From assembly GCF_025264685.1 (NCBI RefSeq), contig NZ_CP073721.1, positions 2,595,001-2,659,000 on the forward strand: a DNA stretch of 64,000 nucleotides, in the 5' to 3' direction. The first letter of the stretch is position 1; each line of letters begins with the position of its first letter. The DNA is from Dactylosporangium roseum (GTDB taxonomy: Bacteria; Actinomycetota; Actinomycetes; Mycobacteriales; Micromonosporaceae). The position numbers and the translations under genes are program-made. The notes below the pieces were generated by a model that was given only the letters and a program-made list of their open reading frames with translations, searched no databases and was not told the origin of the DNA. Below, piece by piece: positions 17,041-27,619 of this stretch.

Positions 17041-20000
17041 TCAGGGCCGGACGACGATGCGAACGGGTTCGGCGTACGTGATGTGTCCGAAGGCACAGAT
17101 CTTGGGTTGGGCCCAGAACTCCCCGGGTGGCGTCGCGGCCGGGACGGCGACGGGGAACTCGACGCTCGACGCGGCCCCGGGTGCGAGGCTGAAGCCCCGG
17201 ATCGGGCTGCTCGTCAGCGGCCAGATGTGGTGCGGGGTGATGAGCTGGACGTGCCCGTGCACCGGGGTACGGAGGGTGTGGGCCACCCGCACGCGCACGC
17301 GGCTTCGCGTCCCGGGCGCCAGCGTGAGCTGCCGGTCCTCGCTGCGAGCACGCAGCAGCGGCTCCGGCGCGGGCCGGCCGACCGGCACGATGAGGACGTC
17401 CTCCAGGTTCTGACCCTGATGGCTGATGCTCGCCGCGACCGCGTACCGACCGGGTGCGGCGGCGTCGGGAATCGTGACGGTGACGGGCACGCTGAGGTGG
17501 CCTTCCGCGGTGACGGTCACGGATGCCGACCGCGGTTCCGCGATCCACCCCTCCGGCGCGCTGACGAGCAGGTTCCCGTCGTAGCCCGGGTCGGCGCCGG
17601 CGCAGGCGATCTGAGCGCGGAGCCGCACGACGGCTGTGGTGCCGTCCCTTCGCGGCTCGTCGTCGTCCGGGCGGAGGGTGACGGTGACCGGCAGGTTGCC
17701 CATGGGCGCGGGGCCGCAGTTGTGCAGCCAGTAGCGGGTGAACACGGGCCGCACCGGTTCGGTGTCCGCCACGAGCGCCGTTCGGCCCCGCTCGACGCGA
17801 GCCGGTGCCAGGGCGAGCGACCTGATGCCGTATCCCTCGACGTCGAAGGACACCTGCCGGCCGTCGTGCTCGAGCGGCGCGCCGGGGCGGTCGAGCAGGT
17901 CGGCGGCCACGGCCGAGGTGATGCCGCCGGCGAGGCGGATCGCGACCCCGCCGGCGTGGCCGTGGGGTTCGTAGCCGCGGACGATCAGGCTGTCACACGG
18001 GTCGGCGGTTGTCGTCGCGCCGGTGGCGAGCGGTTCCCCCCGCGGTTTGACCGCGGTGACGACGAAGTTCTCGGCGGGCTCGACGCTCAGCAGGGATCCG
18101 GTTGCCGGCAGTGGCCCGGCGGTGGCCGGCACGACGGCGGCGGCGAGCGGATGGTTGACAGACTGCCCTGCGGCGGTGAACCCGGCGGTGCGCCATCCAC
18201 CGGGGCCGCTCACCAGGTGGTAGTCAAAGCGCCTGCTGGTGTGGTGCTGGAAGCTCCGCCCGCCCGGTGCGTTGCGATCCGGGAAGTCGATCGCGGTTCC
18301 GGTGGGCCAGCCGGTGCACGCGCGGGTCAGTGACAGGTTCAGCGTGCCGTCGGACTCGACCGCGAAACCGGGGGTGCCGCGGTTGAGGAGTGCGACGGTG
18401 TAGTCGTCGACGGTTGGTTCGTCGCGGTGCAGCGCCAACGGCTGCGTGACGTGCAGGTTCGCGTCGGCGACGTCGTCGAGGACGTCGCCGACGGCGCGCC
18501 GCTCGGCCCGCGCGTCGCTGCCGGCGATCAGCAGGACGGGCAGGTCCCGGGTCGAGCGTACGTCGGCGCCCGGCCGCCACACCTCGCCGATCGGCTGCTC
18601 GGCCGGGATCCACAGGCGGGCCGTGCCGGTGGCCGCGAGTTGCGCGGCCAGTTCGGCGCCGAACCGCGCCGGCGCCCGGTCGAGCAGTTCGGCGACGAAG
18701 CCGTTGCGCTGCGGGGTGCCGACCGCGACGCGGCAGTCGGGGAGATTGGAGTCGGTGTCCAGCGCGCCGTACCGGTTGCCCGCCGCGGTCGTCACGGTGG
18801 CGGTGACACCCGCTCTCGCCAGTCCGACGGCGAGCCGCCGGGTCGAGGGCAGGCCCTGATCGCCGTCGGGGACAACGATCTCGGCGATCGACACCGCTCG
18901 GGAACGCTCGGCGCGCTGCCGCGGATCATGCAGGTGGACGGTCAGCGCCGCGCCGAGCCCGAACCACCGATGCGCCGTGTTGTCCAGGGTCCGGGGATGC
19001 TCCGCCGCGTCCGCGTCGAGCAGGGCGTAGCCGCGGCCGATGACGGCGGCCGCGGTCTCGCTGACCGGCATGCCGCCGGGCACGTCGCAGGGTATGCGCA
19101 CCCGCAGGAGCCGGTCGGTGCCGGCGAACCCGTCGATGCTCGTGGCGAAGTCGATCCGGCTGATGCCGTGCCATACCGTCGTGTGCTGCGTGTAACGACA
19201 ACCGTCGACTTCTGCCGTCGCTGTGATGCGCTCGCCGATCGGGCAGCGTTCGACGGTGACGCCGGCCGCGGTGTCCGCGCTGCGCCAGGCGACGGCGTGG
19301 GGGAGCAGGTGCCACGGCCCTTCGCCGGACTCGGGATGATCGCGGTGTTCGGCGACGCAGACCAGTTCGTTGCCGACCCGGCCCCGCGGAAGGATGTCCC
19401 GGCCGGAGGCGAGGTCGGTGATCTCGGTCAGCGCGCCACCCCGCGCGGGATCCGCACGAAGCCGGTAGCGGTCGTTGGCGATGCTCGTCGCCTCGACCGG
19501 CTGCCACGCGGACGCCGACGGCTCCGCGGCGCCGGGCAGCAGGCGATAGGTGCGGTAGCCCAGCGACGGCACATCGCGCGCGACCCACCGCAGCAGCGCC
19601 CGGCCGGGCTGCCCGTCGGATGCGTGCGCGCAGGTCTCGGCGAGGAACGGGACCGGGGCTCCGCTGTCGTCGGTGAGCGTGACACCGGCGGCCTCGCCGA
19701 GCTCGACCGCCAGGCTGACGATGTCCGTCCGGGTGTGCGCCAACGGGTTGAACACGACGACCGCGGTGCCCTCCCCGCGGGTGTCGACGTGCTGGGCCAG
19801 ATGCCGGCGGGCCGATCGGTCGACCTCGGCGGCCAGGTCGTGGGCTTCGCGCCAGCCGGCGAGCAGGTCGAGATAGACCTGGTCGGACTGGGTGCCGGTG
19901 ACCGCGTCGTGGTGTGCGCCGAACAGCAGCAGCCGCCATGCCTTGTCGACGGCCGCGGCCGGGTAGGCCGCGCCGTGCAGCGCGGCGAAGGTGGCCCACT

Positions 20001-21051
20001 TCTCGGCGTCCAGCAGCAGCGTCTCCACCAGGCGGTGAGCCTGCTTGGTGTCGATCGCGGTGACGTCCTTGCCGGTGTAGATCGGGTTCATGTCGCGGGT
20101 CTGCGGCGTGGGGCGCACGCCCCTCGCGGCGAGGTCGGCGCGGACGGCGGCGAAGAAGTCGCGCGGCAGGCCGTACCGGAGACGCACCTGCGGGTATCGC
20201 TCGTCCCAGGCCGCGCGCAGCTCGGTGACCCATCGCATGGGAGGGCTGAAGTCACTGCCCAGCGGGACCATGACGTTGCGGGTCGCGGCGGCCGGCCGGA
20301 GCACGGCGAACAGCTCGTGCAGTTCCGCCGCCGCGGTCTGCGGGTCCTGGGCGGCGTCGAGGCTGAAGCCGGCCGAGTAGTGCGCGGCCATGTAGTGGGT
20401 GAGCAGGCCGTCGCCGCTGGGCGACACCCACTCGAACTCGGTGGGAAACTGGACCGGCGCGAACGGTTTGCGGTGCTCGCGGATGTTCCAGCTCGTCAGC
20501 ATGGGCCCCCACTGGTGGTAGGGGCCACGGGCGAAGGCGATCGAGGTCAGCCCGGCGCCGGACATCACCTGTGCGAACTGCGGATCGTGGCCGAACACGT
20601 CCAACTGCCAGGCGGTGGCCGGGACTCCTCCGATGACGTGCCGCTGGAAGCCGACGCCGTGGACGGCGTTGCGGATGGTCGTCTCGATGCCGGTGAGGTT
20701 GGTGTTGGGTTCGTTGTACGTGCCGCCGACCAACTCCAGGCGGCCGTCCGCGATCAGCCGGCGGATGAGTGCGCGGTCCTCGGGATACGTGTCCCAGTAC
20801 GGCTTGAGGTAGTCGACCTCGGCGAGGACCACGTGGTATTGCGGGTCGTCGCGCAGCTTCGCCAGGTGCGCCTTGACCAGGCTGAACGCGCTGTGGCCGG
20901 GCCAGGCGAAGCGCGCCGCGGCCGCGTCGGCGGCCTGCGGCTGATCCCACGTCTGGGTGTACGCGGACTGGGTGTTCCACCACACGGGGTCGTAGTGGAA
21001 GTGCGGGATGAGCCAGACGGTCCAGAGCCCTTCGGGCGCCGCGGTGTTCAC
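17041..21051 (-). CDS. GH38 alpha-mannosidase with NEW3-type C-terminal domain
   Basis: A very large protein of 1336 residues. The N-terminal GH38 catalytic domain shows the zinc motif HFHYDPVWW (H19/D21) and the nucleophile motif [12 protein letters not shown] long all-beta mannosidase region follows, and the last 300 or so residues contain beta-sandwich repeats of the NEW3/alpha-galactosidase type with motifs such as GRYAVAASI. No signal peptide is present, so it acts in the cytoplasm on imported mannosides. The GTG at 21051 overlaps the stop of the GH1 gene (GTGA). It is the last gene of the sugar operon. It is longer than typical bacterial GH38 enzymes (about 1000) because of the extra C-terminal domains. 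Confidence 0.88.
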   Translation of the reverse strand: MNTAAPEGLWTVWLIPHFHYDPVWWNTQSAYTQTWDQPQAADAAAARFAWPGHSAFSLVKAHLAKLRDDPQYHVVLAEVDYLKPYWDTYPEDRALIRRLIADGRLELVGGTYNEPNTNLTGIETTIRNAVHGVGFQRHVIGGVPATAWQLDVFGHDPQFAQVMSGAGLTSIAFARGPYHQWGPMLTSWNIREHRKPFAPVQFPTEFEWVSPSGDGLLTHYMAAHYSAGFSLDAAQDPQTAAAELHELFAVLRPAAATRNVMVPLGSDFSPPMRWVTELRAAWDERYPQVRLRYGLPRDFFAAVRADLAARGVRPTPQTRDMNPIYTGKDVTAIDTKQAHRLVETLLLDAEKWATFAALHGAAYPAAAVDKAWRLLLFGAHHDAVTGTQSDQVYLDLLAGWREAHDLAAEVDRSARRHLAQHVDTRGEGTAVVVFNPLAHTRTDIVSLAVELGEAAGVTLTDDSGAPVPFLAETCAHASDGQPGRALLRWVARDVPSLGYRTYRLLPGAAEPSASAWQPVEATSIANDRYRLRADPARGGALTEITDLASGRDILPRGRVGNELVCVAEHRDHPESGEGPWHLLPHAVAWRSADTAAGVTVERCPIGERITATAEVDGCRYTQHTTVWHGISRIDFATSIDGFAGTDRLLRVRIPCDVPGGMPVSETAAAVIGRGYALLDADAAEHPRTLDNTAHRWFGLGAALTVHLHDPRQRAERSRAVSIAEIVVPDGDQGLPSTRRLAVGLARAGVTATVTTAAGNRYGALDTDSNLPDCRVAVGTPQRNGFVAELLDRAPARFGAELAAQLAATGTARLWIPAEQPIGEVWRPGADVRSTRDLPVLLIAGSDARAERRAVGDVLDDVADANLHVTQPLALHRDEPTVDDYTVALLNRGTPGFAVESDGTLNLSLTRACTGWPTGTAIDFPDRNAPGGRSFQHHTSRRFDYHLVSGPGGWRTAGFTAAGQSVNHPLAAAVVPATAGPLPATGSLLSVEPAENFVVTAVKPRGEPLATGATTTADPCDSLIVRGYEPHGHAGGVAIRLAGGITSAVAADLLDRPGAPLEHDGRQVSFDVEGYGIRSLALAPARVERGRTALVADTEPVRPVFTRYWLHNCGPAPMGNLPVTVTLRPDDDEPRRDGTTAVVRLRAQIACAGADPGYDGNLLVSAPEGWIAEPRSASVTVTAEGHLSVPVTVTIPDAAAPGRYAVAASISHQGQNLEDVLIVPVGRPAPEPLLRARSEDRQLTLAPGTRSRVRVRVAHTLRTPVHGHVQLITPHHIWPLTSSPIRGFSLAPGAASSVEFPVAVPAATPPGEFWAQPKICAFGHITYAEPVRIVVRP

Positions 21052-22454
21052 GATGTCGCCGTGTCCCCCTGCTCGGCCACGGGCAGTGCGTGGCGTGCCA
21101 TGACCGCGCTGTACCAGTGTGCGCTGTCCTTCGGGGTGCGGGTGCCGGTCGGGTAGTCGACGTGGACGATGCCGAACCTGCGGCTGTACCCGTACGCCCA
21201 CTCGAAGTTGTCCAGGAGCGACCATACGAAGTAGCCGCGCAGGTCCGCGCCGTGTGCGATCGCCCGGCGGCAGGCGGCGAGGTGCTGGCGCAGGTAGGCC
21301 ACCCGCCCGGCGTCATGGACCCGGCCGGCCGGGTCGACGGTGTCGTGGAACGCGGCACCGTTCTCGGTGATGACGAGCGGTGTCCCGGGGTAGTCGCGGT
21401 GCAGCCGGATGAGCAGCTCGTAGAGGCTTTCGCCGTCAATCGGCCAGCCCATGGCGGTGGTCGGCAACCCCGGGTCGCGGAACTCGACCGACTCGCACGC
21501 CGGCCACGGCGAAGCCGCACCGGCGGCGGGCTCGCGGCGGGCGGCGACGAGCGTCGGCCCGTAGTAGTTGATCCCGAGCAGGTCGATCGGGGTGGCGATG
21601 ACGGCGAGATCCTCGGCGCGGACGAACGACCAGTCGGTCAGGCCGGCGGTGTCCGCCCGCACGTCGGCGGGGTAGCGACCGCGCAGGACCGGTTCGGTGA
21701 ACAGCCGGTTGGCCAGCCCGTCCACCCGGCGCACCGCATCGGCGGTGGCCCGGCCGGTGTCGGCCCCACGGACCTGGGCGAAGTTGAGGGTGAGCGACGT
21801 CTTCGCCGCCGCCGGCAGCACCGCGCGCAGGGCCTGCGCTCCCAGCCCGTGGGCCAGCAGCAGGTGATGGGCCGCGCGCAGGGCCAGCGCCGGGTCGGTG
21901 TCGCCCGGTGCGTGTTCGCCGGAGGCGTGCCCGAGGAACGCCGAGCACCACGGTTCGTTCAGGGTGGTCCACACGTTCACGCGATCGCCGAGCGCGCCGG
22001 CGGTCACCGCGGCGTATTCCGCGAACCGCTGTGCGGTGTCACGGCTGCCCCATCCGCCGTCGTCCTGCAACGCCTGGGGAAGGTCCCAGTGGTAGAGCGT
22101 GGCGACCGGGGTGATGCCGTTGCCGCGCAGTTCGTCGACGAGCCTGTCGTAGAAGTCCAGGCCCTTGCGGTTGACCCGGCCGTGTCCATCCGGCTGGACG
22201 CGGGGCCAGGCGACCGAGAAGCGGTAGGCGGACAGCCCGAGCCGCGCCATCAACGCCACGTCCTCGCGCCATCGGTGATAGTGGTCGGCGGCGACGTCGC
22301 CGGTGTCGCCGTTGTGGACGCGGCCCGGGACGCCCGCGAACGTGTCCCAGATGGAGGCGCCGCGCCCGTCGGCGGCGACGGCCCCTTCGATCTGGTAGGC
22401 GGACGTCGAGGCCCCCCACAGGAACCCGGGCGGGAACGGCGCGGTGCCGATCAT
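21048..22454 (-). CDS. GH1 beta-glycosidase (beta-glucosidase/beta-mannosidase type)
   Basis: The protein has 468 residues, the standard GH1 length. Landmark motifs are [15 protein letters not shown] at the start, the acid/base E167 in TLNEPW, the nucleophile E364 in ITENGAA, and DNFEWAYGY near the end. It is cytoplasmic. It hydrolyses beta-linked sugars brought in by the upstream ABC transporter; with a GH38 next door, a mannose-containing glycan is plausible. The ATG at 22454 is preferred because GGAGGG sits just upstream. An ATG at 22484 would add the repeat-encoded peptide TGPERSGGP and overlaps the permease stop. Confidence 0.92.
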   Translation of the reverse strand: MIGTAPFPPGFLWGASTSAYQIEGAVAADGRGASIWDTFAGVPGRVHNGDTGDVAADHYHRWREDVALMARLGLSAYRFSVAWPRVQPDGHGRVNRKGLDFYDRLVDELRGNGITPVATLYHWDLPQALQDDGGWGSRDTAQRFAEYAAVTAGALGDRVNVWTTLNEPWCSAFLGHASGEHAPGDTDPALALRAAHHLLLAHGLGAQALRAVLPAAAKTSLTLNFAQVRGADTGRATADAVRRVDGLANRLFTEPVLRGRYPADVRADTAGLTDWSFVRAEDLAVIATPIDLLGINYYGPTLVAARREPAAGAASPWPACESVEFRDPGLPTTAMGWPIDGESLYELLIRLHRDYPGTPLVITENGAAFHDTVDPAGRVHDAGRVAYLRQHLAACRRAIAHGADLRGYFVWSLLDNFEWAYGYSRRFGIVHVDYPTGTRTPKDSAHWYSAVMARHALPVAEQGDTATS

Positions 22455-22458
22455 GGGC

Positions 22459-22483
22459 CCTCCGCTTCGCTCCGGGCCGGTCA
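22459..22483 (-). repeat. Start/RBS cassette repeat, copy 1
   Basis: On the minus strand this reads TGACCGGCCCGGAGCGAAGC followed by GGAGG. The unit begins inside the stop/start overlap of the upstream permease and ends with a Shine-Dalgarno sequence for the GH1 gene. Near-identical units occur at 43633-43662 and twice at 56197-56256. Confidence 0.65.
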
Positions 22484-23383
22484 TGCCTTCACCGCGCCCT
22501 GCATGATCCCGCCGATGATCTGCTTGCCGAGGACGGCGAACACCAGCAGCACCGGCGCCGTACTGATCAGAGTTCCGGCGAGCACCAGCGAGTAGTCCAT
22601 GTAGTAGCCACCGGCCAGTGTGGACAGCGCGACCTGAGCGGTCGGGTTGCTCTGGCCCAGTGCCAGCAGGGGCCAGAAGAAGTCGTTCCAGGCGTTCATG
22701 AAGGTGAACAGCGCGAGCACCGCGGCGACGGGTCGCGCCGCCGGCAGCACGACGTGCCAGTACAGCCGGTGCGTCGAGCACCCGTCCATCCGGCCGGCCT
22801 CCAGCAACGCGTCCGGCAGCGCCTCGGACAGGTACTGGCGCATCAGGAAGACGCCGAACGCGGACGTGGCCGCCGGGACGATGACGGCCTGTAGGTGTCC
22901 GGTCCAGCCCAGCCACTGCGACATCATGATGTACAGCGGGATGATGCCGAGCTGGGCCGGCACCATCATCGTCACGAGGAGGAGCCCGAGGAGGGCGTTG
23001 CCGCCGCGGAAGCGCAGCTTCGCGAACGCGAAACCGGCCAGCGTGCTGGTGAGCACCACGGAGACCGTGACCACGGTCGCCACGATTATCGAGTTGAGCA
23101 GGGCGAGGCCGAAGTTCGCCTGCGAGTACGCCTGCTGCAGGTTGGCCCACAGGTGGCCGCCGGGCAGCAGCCTGGGCGGCCAGCTCCCGGCCGCGGAGTT
23201 GTCGTTGGACGCCGCGACCAGCGACCAGTACAGCGGGAAGGCCGACACCGCGGCGATGAGTCCCAGCAGCACGTAGGTCCTCGTCCCGGCGCGGCGCTGT
23301 CCCGGTGCCGCGGACCGCCCCCGGACGCGGCGGCCGCCCAGGGGCTCGCGGGGGATGGCACGGGAGACCGGTATGAACGTCAT
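22481..23383 (-). CDS. Carbohydrate ABC transporter permease (MalG type)
   Basis: The protein has 300 residues and six predicted membrane helices. It carries the permease EAA-type loop [24 protein letters not shown] and the terminal [10 protein letters not shown] typical of MalG-like subunits. It pairs with the MalF-type permease whose stop overlaps its ATG (ATGA). The operon has no ATPase gene, so a shared MsiK-type ATPase encoded elsewhere is expected. Confidence 0.92.
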   Translation of the reverse strand: MTFIPVSRAIPREPLGGRRVRGRSAAPGQRRAGTRTYVLLGLIAAVSAFPLYWSLVAASNDNSAAGSWPPRLLPGGHLWANLQQAYSQANFGLALLNSIIVATVVTVSVVLTSTLAGFAFAKLRFRGGNALLGLLLVTMMVPAQLGIIPLYIMMSQWLGWTGHLQAVIVPAATSAFGVFLMRQYLSEALPDALLEAGRMDGCSTHRLYWHVVLPAARPVAAVLALFTFMNAWNDFFWPLLALGQSNPTAQVALSTLAGGYYMDYSLVLAGTLISTAPVLLVFAVLGKQIIGGIMQGAVKA

Positions 23384-24357
23384 GTGGAGCTCCGGATGCG
23401 TCGGGACAGCAGGTAGTTCGCGCCGACCGCCAGCACGATGATCATGAACATGGCCCAGGAGACCGTGGCCCCGTAGGAGTACTTGCCGTGGGTCCAGAAC
23501 TGTTCGTAGACGTACATGGCGAGGGTCTGGAACTGGCGGGAGTCGCCGCCGGTCGGGCTCTGGCCGGGGTTGAACATGAGCGGCTCGGTGAACAGTTGGA
23601 TGGTGCCGATGGTCGACATGATGACGGTGAAGATGATGGTGGGCCGCAGCGCCGGGACGGTGATGCTCCGGAACTTCTGGAGCTGCCCGGCGCCGTCGAG
23701 GTCCGCCGCCTCGTAGAGGTCGTCGGGCACCGCCTGCAGCGCGGCGAGGTAGATCAGGGCGTTGTAGCCGGTCCACCGCCAGGTCAGGATGACGGCCAGG
23801 GCCAGCCACGATTGCCAGGTGCCCGCCTGCCAGTCGACCTTGCCCAGGCCGACCAGGCTGAGCACCCAGTTGATCAGGCCGAGGTCACGCCCGAAGAGCT
23901 GGGCGAAGATCAGTCCGACGGCGGCCACCGAGGTGATGTTGGGCAGCAGGACGCCCATCCGCAGCAGCGTGCGGGCGCGCATCCGGCGATGCAGCAGGTG
24001 GGCGAACCACATCGCGAGCAAGAGCTGCGGCACGGTGCCCAGCACGCCGATCGCGGCGGTGTTGAGCAGCGCGTTCCAGAAGTAGTCGTCGTGGCTGAGC
24101 CGGGCGAAGTTGCCCAGCCCCACGAACGTGTGGTTGCTGCCGGGTAGGTCGCGGTTCCACCGGGTGAGGGCCATCCAGCCGGTGTAGAGGAGCGGGAACA
24201 GCCCGAACACCGCGAACACGAGGAAGAACGGTGCGATGTAGAGATACGGCGTGCCGCTCACGTCGAATCTGTGGCGCAGGCGGGACGGCTGCCGCGCCGT
24301 CGTCCATGTGGTGTTCCGCCGCTTGCGCGACACCGACGGAGGTGTGAAGGCTGCCAT
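23380..24357 (-). CDS. Carbohydrate ABC transporter permease (MalF type)
   Basis: The protein has 325 residues. An Arg-rich cytoplasmic N-terminus precedes six membrane helices beginning with [22 protein letters not shown]. The EAA-type loop reads [25 protein letters not shown]. It forms the translocation channel with the MalG-type partner. It lies 39 bases after the sugar-binding lipoprotein gene in the same transcription unit. Confidence 0.92.
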   Translation of the reverse strand: MAAFTPPSVSRKRRNTTWTTARQPSRLRHRFDVSGTPYLYIAPFFLVFAVFGLFPLLYTGWMALTRWNRDLPGSNHTFVGLGNFARLSHDDYFWNALLNTAAIGVLGTVPQLLLAMWFAHLLHRRMRARTLLRMGVLLPNITSVAAVGLIFAQLFGRDLGLINWVLSLVGLGKVDWQAGTWQSWLALAVILTWRWTGYNALIYLAALQAVPDDLYEAADLDGAGQLQKFRSITVPALRPTIIFTVIMSTIGTIQLFTEPLMFNPGQSPTGGDSRQFQTLAMYVYEQFWTHGKYSYGATVSWAMFMIIVLAVGANYLLSRRIRSST

Positions 24358-24396
24358 CAGTCTCGTTGTTTCCCTCGGGATCTGCCGGCTGGACGG

Positions 24397-25665
24397 CTAC
24401 GGGTCGGTGGCATTCGCGACGTCTTTCAGCACCTGGCGCCACGCCTGCTCGGGGCGCTGCCTGCCGTTGTCGACCCGGTTGATCCCCAGGCCGATCAGCG
24501 GTCCGATGTCTCCGTCCTTGGGGCCTTGGTACTGCGGCCGCAGGTCCTTCGCCGCCCGGGTGAAGATCTGGCCGGTCGGTGCGTTGTTGAAGAACGGGCT
24601 GGTGTGGCCGAGCACGGCCGGGTCGTCGTAGAGGGCGGCCTGGCTGGGCAGGTGCCCCTGGGTGCGGAAGATCCAGCTCGCCTGCTCGGGCGCGGTCAGG
24701 AACATGGCGAGTTCGGCGGCCTGCTTCTGGTGCCTGCTCTGCTTCGGCACCGTCAGGAACGAGCCGCCCCAGTTGCCGCTGCCGCCGGGGATCGTGGCGA
24801 TGTCCCACTTGCCACTGGTCTGGGGCGCGTTCTGCTTGATGGTGTCGGTCATCCACGCCGGGCATGCCACGGTCGCGAACGATCCCCGCTGAAATCCGGC
24901 GTTCCACTGCTGGCTGAACGTCGCCAGCCTCGCCGACTCGCCGGCCTGCACGGCCTCGACCGCGAGGTCGAACGCCTCCTTGACGGCGGGATTGTCCGCC
25001 ACGACGACCTTGTTGCCGGGCTCGGTGTAGCCGACCGGCGCCTGGCCGATGATGGCGTTGAAGACGTTGGAACCCGAGTCGAACCAGGCCACGCCGTCGG
25101 GTGCGGTGGCCTTGAAGCGCTTGCCGGTCGCGATGTAGGACTGCCAGTCGGGCCACAGCGCGGCCACCTCGTCACGCTCGGTGGGCAAGCCCGCCTGCGC
25201 GAACAGATCCCTGCGGTAGCACATCGCCAGGCCGCCGACGTCGGCTCCCAGTCCCATCAGCCTGCCGTCGGCGCCGGTCGCCTGCTGCGACTTCCATGCC
25301 AGCCACTGGTCGGGGTCGGCGCCGTGGTCCCTGAAGTCGACGAACCTGTCCGCCATGACTTTGAACTGCGCCATGTAGCCGCCGTCGACGGCCTCGATGT
25401 CGCCGGTTCCCGAACCCCCCAGCAGGTGCGCCTGGAGATTCTTGTGGTGGTCGTCGTACGAGACGATGTGTTCGACGATCTTGATCCCGGGATGGCTCTG
25501 CTCGTATCTGGTGTAGAGGTCGCGGTATCCCAGGTCGCCGAAGATCTCGACCACGAGTCGTGTCTCGCCCGGCCGGGCGGAACCGCATGCGCCGGCCGTC
25601 GCGCCGACGAGCGCCAGGCAGCTCAGCATCAGCGCGGTGAGCGCCTTGGGCCTGCGGCTGGGCAT
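24397..25665 (-). CDS. Sugar-binding lipoprotein of ABC transporter (extracellular solute-binding family 1)
   Basis: The protein has 422 residues. A lipoprotein signal ends ATAGAC with the acylated Cys27, followed by a family 1 periplasmic-binding fold (LVVEIFGDLGYRDLYTRYEQ, later FKATAPDGVAWFDSG and PAVKEAFDLAVEAV). It is tethered to the outer face of the membrane and delivers an oligosaccharide to the two permeases downstream. The ATG at 25665 has an AAGGA-type site upstream; a GTG one codon earlier is also possible. The substrate is unknown, with mannosides favoured by the GH38/GH1 genes. Confidence 0.92.
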   Translation of the reverse strand: MPSRRPKALTALMLSCLALVGATAGACGSARPGETRLVVEIFGDLGYRDLYTRYEQSHPGIKIVEHIVSYDDHHKNLQAHLLGGSGTGDIEAVDGGYMAQFKVMADRFVDFRDHGADPDQWLAWKSQQATGADGRLMGLGADVGGLAMCYRRDLFAQAGLPTERDEVAALWPDWQSYIATGKRFKATAPDGVAWFDSGSNVFNAIIGQAPVGYTEPGNKVVVADNPAVKEAFDLAVEAVQAGESARLATFSQQWNAGFQRGSFATVACPAWMTDTIKQNAPQTSGKWDIATIPGGSGNWGGSFLTVPKQSRHQKQAAELAMFLTAPEQASWIFRTQGHLPSQAALYDDPAVLGHTSPFFNNAPTGQIFTRAAKDLRPQYQGPKDGDIGPLIGLGINRVDNGRQRPEQAWRQVLKDVANATDP

Positions 25666-25993
25666 CACGGTTTCCTTCGGATGTCGGGTGCGTGCTACGG
25701 GTGTCCGGCAGGGGCGCGGACGATGTCCTGGTCGCTGGCGGAATCGGACGAGGGTGCCAGGGCATCGCCGCGCGACGAGCGCGTCGCCGACCCGGTCGAC
25801 CGGCGCGGACGCGACGCCGCAGCGCTACGCGGCGCAGGCTCCGTGCAATGCGGTCAAGCGCAGTGCACCCGGCCTTCGCCGTGGTGGCAGCACCGCCCAT
25901 GAGGTGCGTCACCGCATGGGAGCGGTTCCATCTGCCGGAGACTCTAGGCCCGCCACCTTGGTCCTGTAAAGACCGAATTTTGGAAAAAGTTCT

Positions 25994-26008
25994 AATTGGT
26001 CGCCAATT
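25994..26008. promoter_or_regulatory. Inverted repeat AATTGG-N3-CCAATT, possible operator
   Basis: A perfect 6-bp inverted repeat with a 3-base spacer (AATTGGTCGCCAATT) sits in the only A/T-rich patch of the divergent region. Its symmetry and position suit a repressor of the sugar operon, but no regulator gene is nearby to support this. Confidence 0.35.
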
Positions 26009-26133
26009 GCGGTGTGGCATTTCGAGGCCAAGTCCGTCGGAGACCCGGGCGGCTGTCGCTCGAGCGCCCGCACTTCGGCGTCGGAGGTCGCCGGCTGTCG
26101 ACGCCACGCCAAAGCCCGCCGGCCCGGGAGTCA

Positions 26134-26147
26134 ACCTATCGCTTGCT
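26134..26147. promoter_or_regulatory. KstR2-box-like operator, imperfect
   Basis: ACCTATCGCTTGCT matches the right half of the island palindrome exactly and has two mismatches in the left half compared with AnCAAGnnCTTGnT. It lies 75 bases before the ATG at 26223, the first gene of the island. Confidence 0.6.
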
Positions 26148-26222
26148 TGGTACACTCCGAAGTCGTGCTGGCTCCCCTGGTTCGCGCCGGGGCGTCGCTT
26201 CACTACGCAAGGAGACCTCTCG

Positions 26223-27146
26223 ATGAAGGTGCTCGTGGTCGGTGGAACCGGCATGATCGGGGCCCACACCGCCCTCTACCTGCGGGATCGGGGAGATGAC
26301 GTCACCGTCGCCGCCCGCGGGGCGGTCGATGCGGACTCGCCCGTCGCCGGCCTGCCCGTCCTCCGCGGGGACTACACCCGCCAGACCTTCACCCGGGAGG
26401 ACCTGGCCCCCTTCGACGCGGTCGTCTTCGCCGCGGGGCAGGACGTGCGCCACCTCCCCCGCGACGTCGACGAGACGCAGTTCTGGAGGGAGACCCAGAG
26501 CGTGGGGGTGCCGGCCTTCGCCGCGCTCGCCAAGAGCGCGGGTGTCTCCCGCTTCGTCCAGGTCGGCAGCTACTACCACCACCTGCGACCCGCTCTGGCC
26601 GACTCCAGCGCCTACGTCGCCGCCCGCCGCGCCGCCGACGAGGGAGCCCGGGCGCTGGCCGACGACTCCTTCACGGTCTGCACGCTCAACCCGCCCTCGA
26701 TCATCGGTGCCATCCCCGGCATCACGGCCAAGCGCTACCGCCGCATGGTGTCCTGGGCCGCCGGCGACGAGCCGCGGATCCCCGACCACGCACCGGCCGG
26801 CGGCACGAACTACATGTCGGTCCGGTCCCTGGCCGAGGCGATCGGCGGCGCGCTCGACCGCGGCGCGGCGGGCGCGGCGTACCTCATCGGTGACGCCAAC
26901 CTCACGTTCGCGCAGTTCTTCCAGTTGCTCGTCGACGCGGCCGGGGGCAACCGCACCATCGCCGAGCTCGACGAGCCGCACCCCTTCATGCCCGACTCGA
27001 TGATCGTCCAGGGACGCGGGAACGTCCTTGCCTACGAACCGGATCCGGCCGAGACCGCACTGCTCGGCTACACCCGGGGTGACTGCGAGCGTGCCGTCGC
27101 CGAACTGGTCCAGGTCGTGCGCGCGGCGACCGCTCCCGCGGCGTGA
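26223..27146 (+). CDS. NAD-dependent epimerase/dehydratase-like protein (extended SDR)
   Basis: The protein has 307 residues. It has the Rossmann motif VVGGTGMIGAH at 5-15 and the extended-SDR layout. The usual YxxxK catalytic pair appears as YVAARRAADEG, with Arg in place of Lys, so classical dehydrogenase chemistry is uncertain. AAGGAGA precedes the ATG. It is coupled by GTGA to the NTF2-like gene and then by ATGA to an SDR, forming a three-gene operon behind an imperfect island operator. The substrate is presumably a CoA-ester or ring intermediate of the island pathway. Confidence 0.82.
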   Translation: MKVLVVGGTGMIGAHTALYLRDRGDDVTVAARGAVDADSPVAGLPVLRGDYTRQTFTREDLAPFDAVVFAAGQDVRHLPRDVDETQFWRETQSVGVPAFAALAKSAGVSRFVQVGSYYHHLRPALADSSAYVAARRAADEGARALADDSFTVCTLNPPSIIGAIPGITAKRYRRMVSWAAGDEPRIPDHAPAGGTNYMSVRSLAEAIGGALDRGAAGAAYLIGDANLTFAQFFQLLVDAAGGNRTIAELDEPHPFMPDSMIVQGRGNVLAYEPDPAETALLGYTRGDCERAVAELVQVVRAATAPAA

Positions 27147-27619
27147 CCAGCCTCGCCGCGGCCGACCTCACCGCGCTGCGCGCACTCTCCGAGACGTATG
27201 CCGCGGCCGCCGACGACCGTGACGCAGCCACGGTCGGCGCGCTCTTCGTCCCGGACGGCGTCCTCGTCGTCCCCGAGCCGCCGGCCCACCTCGCCCCCCA
27301 CGTGTCCCACGTCGGCCGGCCCGCTGTCGTGGCCGCGCTCGGGGCACTCGCCGACACCCTGGCGACGACCCACGTCGTGGCCGGGGCGCGCTACCTGCCG
27401 ACGTCGACCGGGGCGCGTGGCCGGGTCCGCGGCACGGCCCACCACCTGCTGCCCGGTCGCGAAGGGCCCGCGGACCTCGTCTGGTTCCTGCACTACGACG
27501 ACGAGTACGAGCGCACCGACGAGGGATGGGCCTTCGCGCGTCGTGCGGTGACCATCAACTGGATCGAACGCCACCGTGTCTCCGTGACCAGGGCCGACGA
27601 GGAAGGAACCGGCAGATGA
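27143..27619 (+). CDS. NTF2/SnoaL-like fold protein
   Basis: The protein has 158 residues, with an N-terminal helix pair (LRALSETYAAAADDRDAATVGALFVPDGVLV) typical of SnoaL-like/NTF2-like proteins and a C-terminal strand ending VTINWIERH. The family includes isomerases, dehydratases and small binding proteins; ketosteroid isomerase shares the fold. The GTG start overlaps the previous stop, and the end overlaps the SDR start. The precise reaction cannot be deduced. Confidence 0.78.
   Translation: MTSLAAADLTALRALSETYAAAADDRDAATVGALFVPDGVLVVPEPPAHLAPHVSHVGRPAVVAALGALADTLATTHVVAGARYLPTSTGARGRVRGTAHHLLPGREGPADLVWFLHYDDEYERTDEGWAFARRAVTINWIERHRVSVTRADEEGTGR

Larger units (their letters stand above)
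25666..26222. other. 557-base divergent intergenic region
   Basis: No gene was recognised. It must hold the promoter of the sugar operon (minus) and that of the catabolic genes (plus). Bases about 25970-26010 are unusually A/T-rich for this genome and include a short inverted repeat. A KstR2-like half-conserved operator lies at 26134-26147 and AAGGAGA precedes the ATG at 26223. It also marks the border between the sugar locus and the CoA-ester island. Confidence 0.5.

Noticed and set aside
17041..21225. Long open frames on the opposite strand, for example plus-strand frames over the GH38 gene
   Set aside because: They are shadows of high-GC third codon positions; they show Arg/Gly/Ala-rich translations with no family motifs, while the minus-strand frame has GH38 catalytic motifs.
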